Shown: positions 20,471 through 21,684 of the stretch, in pieces
How positions within the stretch are numbered: the first letter of the stretch is position 1
Layout of the letters: each line of letters opens with the position of its first letter
Assembly: GCA_001579985.1 (NCBI GenBank)
Contig: LRSR01013816.1
Span: forward strand, 1 to 21,684
Length of the DNA stretch: 21,684 nucleotides
Source: Hypsibius dujardini
Taxonomy: Eukaryota > Tardigrada > Eutardigrada > Parachela > Hypsibiidae
Direction of reading: 5' to 3'
Program-made: the position numbers and the translations under genes
Notes under the pieces: generated by a model
Seen by the model: the letters and a program-made list of their open reading frames with translations, nothing else
What the model was told of the DNA's origin: nothing
The model's database searches: none

Positions 20471-21176
20471 CGTGAGTCTGTCGGTCTGTCTGTCTGACTA
20501 CAACGCTATTAAATGTTTCTATCTGTCTACCTGTATCTTTATTTCGTTGTTCATAATACATTTCAACAACGTTAGTTCCTTACTATACTGTCTATGCATT
20601 TATGTGCTTAGAGCAAAGACACATACCTTTACATCAACAACGCATTCGTCAGTCAAACGACCGGCACCTATCCTGCCTTATCAGCGGCCATGGGTTATGG
20701 AAACATCGTCATGTCGGGCCAGGATCAGAATCCTAATTTAGCCGTCACCCTGTACGTAGACGAAAATGGTGCCATCTCTTCGGTTGGAATCAACCCTTCA
20801 TCCTCACCCAAGAACCTGGCCTCCTTATTTACAACGAATGTGGAATTGGTCAACGATTTAAGCAGCAACGGTGTTCAGGAGATGTACAGCCTCATCGATG
20901 CCAGCGGTACAGAGAAAATTGCGTTTCTTTACCAGCCGACAGGAAAGCCGCTGCAGTACTTTGATGCGATCCCCTGTGTGCCCACGACCGTGCTAGATGC
21001 TTTCGGTCAAGTCTGCCTAACGGTATGTGGCAAGAGTACTGCACTCATAAAACACCATCTTTAAAACTTCAAAATGCCCTAAAGTGATAATACTTTATTT
21101 CAATTTTCAGCTTTCAACCGGCCCTCGAAATTTTGGTTCGACGATTTCGGCTTGCAACATTTCTCCTTTTAGCTGA
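17364..21176 (+). CDS. Secreted astacin-like pseudoprotease with C-terminal hemopexin-like domain, paralogue 2
   Basis: Ten exons, 17364-17548, 17625-17680, 17760-17901, 18406-18576, 18649-18698, 19236-19315, 19436-19598, 19694-20127, 20612-21022 and 21111-21176, in compatible phases, give 585 residues. A hydrophobic leader ([10 protein letters not shown]) precedes a short basic stretch, then [18 protein letters not shown], the astacin N-terminal strand. Cys102, Cys134, Cys162 and Cys275 match the astacin disulfide positions. The zinc motif reads [12 protein letters not shown] (171-182): only the middle His is kept and Glu is Tyr. Yet [17 protein letters not shown] follows the family closely. 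The Met-turn is SVTIPEP. A linker of about 75 residues rich in Ser, Thr and Pro leads to [11 protein letters not shown] (Cys358) and a hemopexin-like domain very close to paralogue 1. The intron 3 donor is GTAGCT, weaker than usual. Catalysis is not expected; a binding or decoy role is inferred. Confidence 0.84.
17902..18405. other. Intron 3 of paralogue 2 with TTAGT-rich repeat DNA
   Basis: From about 17940 to 18220 the intron carries AACTAAAAC/TTAGTT-rich DNA like the element at 6553-7964, including AAAACTAACT and TTTTTTGCCATCCCT near 18174-18212. The rest is AT-rich and featureless. Confidence 0.55.
18798..19195. repeat. Short-unit array that reverses orientation (inverted arms)
   Basis: Units of about 15-17 nt based on CCGACATTTGGTA run forward at 18798-18893. 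Looser copies lie at 18960-19010. The same unit runs in reverse complement (TACCAAATGTCGG) at 19090-19195. The whole sits in intron 5 of paralogue 2 and could fold into a long imperfect hairpin. No protein is encoded. Confidence 0.78.
19197..19212. repeat. (TA)n microsatellite
   Basis: Dinucleotide run directly upstream of the exon 6 acceptor region of paralogue 2. Confidence 0.9.
20156..20502. repeat. CTGT microsatellite in intron 8 of paralogue 2
   Basis: Long imperfect CTGT/TTGTCTG array, including a duplicated block of about 120 nt (near 20266-20380 and 20385-20500, each with CTGGCTAGCT followed by CCGTGAGTCTGTCGG). It occupies the intron after VFLVDQ, the same position as the array in paralogue 1. 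Confidence 0.93.
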
Positions 21177-21684
21177 TTAGCTTTTTTTCGGCAGAAAAAA
21201 ATATTTGAGAACTCTCAGCACCATTATTGGTCATTTGTGTTAATGTAGAAAAAAAACTTGAAAACATTGAGCACCATTAATTTCTGTCTGTATTTTCTGG
21301 TCACTTTTTTATGTAGAACAAATATTTGAAAAATTCGGAGCTCCATTAATTTCTGGCTTTGTTGTTTGCATTGTCTGTGTGTAGTTTTTGCTTGTATTTT
21401 TAATGATGTAGAAAAATGTTTGAAAATTTCATAAATTATCAGCACCACAAATTTCTGTCTGCATCTTCCAGTCGTTTTTATTTATGTAGACTTCAAAATA
21501 AATAAACAAATTTTCAGCACCAGCAATTGCACCTGCATGCAAAAACAGTCTGACCACACACTGCGCGGTGAGACAATAGAAGTTTATGAGCGCAGACTGC
21601 AGACTCAAACATAGTCAGCATTTCATCTCGACAACCTGAACGTGACTCTCTTTCCCTCGCGTGGTCCTTCACCCACACAAACAT
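21177..21684. other. 3' flank of paralogue 2
   Basis: Holds the minisatellite at 21190-21535. AATAAA words near 21497-21506 are possible poly(A) signals. The final 150 nt show no recognisable gene. Confidence 0.55.
21190..21535. repeat. Degenerate minisatellite after paralogue 2
   Basis: Five units carry ATGTAGAAAAA...TTTGAAAA followed by AGCACCA(TTAATTTCTG). The AGCACCA core is at about 21217, 21270, 21339 (AGCTCCA), 21441 and 21516, so the period varies from about 53 to 102 nt. Confidence 0.8.

Noticed and set aside
20130-20741. Long open frame continuing exon 8 of paralogue 2 and a second Ser/Val/Cys-rich frame
   Set aside because: The coding part ends at 20127; what follows is the CTGT microsatellite inside intron 8, which happens to stay open.

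Overview
The window is animal nuclear DNA. Genes are split by short GT-AG introns, intergenic DNA is AT-rich, microsatellites are common, and the products are metazoan families: a receptor guanylate cyclase-type receptor, a rhodopsin-class GPCR, an NK3/bagpipe homeobox protein and astacin-family proteins. No prokaryotic operon, rRNA, tRNA or CRISPR array was seen. A protostome, perhaps a tardigrade or other ecdysozoan, is my guess; the sequence does not prove it.

Layout. On the minus strand, from the left edge: (1) the 5' part of a receptor with an ANF/natriuretic-peptide-receptor-type ligand-binding domain, nine exons between 3255 and 207, running off the window; (2) a two-exon class A GPCR, 6482 to 4511; (3) a three-exon NK3/bagpipe (Nkx3.2-like) homeobox gene, 10218 to 8336. 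A 3.2 kb stretch with no recognised gene separates these from two plus-strand tandem paralogues: (4) 13397 to 16607, seven exons, 507 residues, and (5) 17364 to 21176, ten exons, 585 residues. I rebuilt all exon chains by eye from splice sites, reading phase and family similarity; in every gene the phases close.

The tandem pair is the most unusual content. Each protein has a signal peptide, an astacin-like metalloprotease domain, a Ser/Thr-rich linker and a C-terminal domain that reads like a diverged hemopexin propeller. In both, the astacin zinc site is destroyed (all three His and the upstream Glu are lost in the first; only the middle His remains in the second) and the Met-turn is lost. 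The four structural cysteines and the fold signature are kept. They therefore look like secreted pseudoproteases with a metzincin-hemopexin architecture normally associated with matrix metalloproteinases, which belong to a different family. The C-terminal half is much better conserved between the paralogues than the protease half, which suggests that binding, not proteolysis, is under selection.

The non-coding DNA also has structure: a minisatellite grown from a 5' splice site, inverted repeats inside introns, a TA-flanked MITE in the homeobox gene, a duplicated AT-rich element upstream of the GPCR, and CTGT-type arrays in the same intron of both astacin-like genes.
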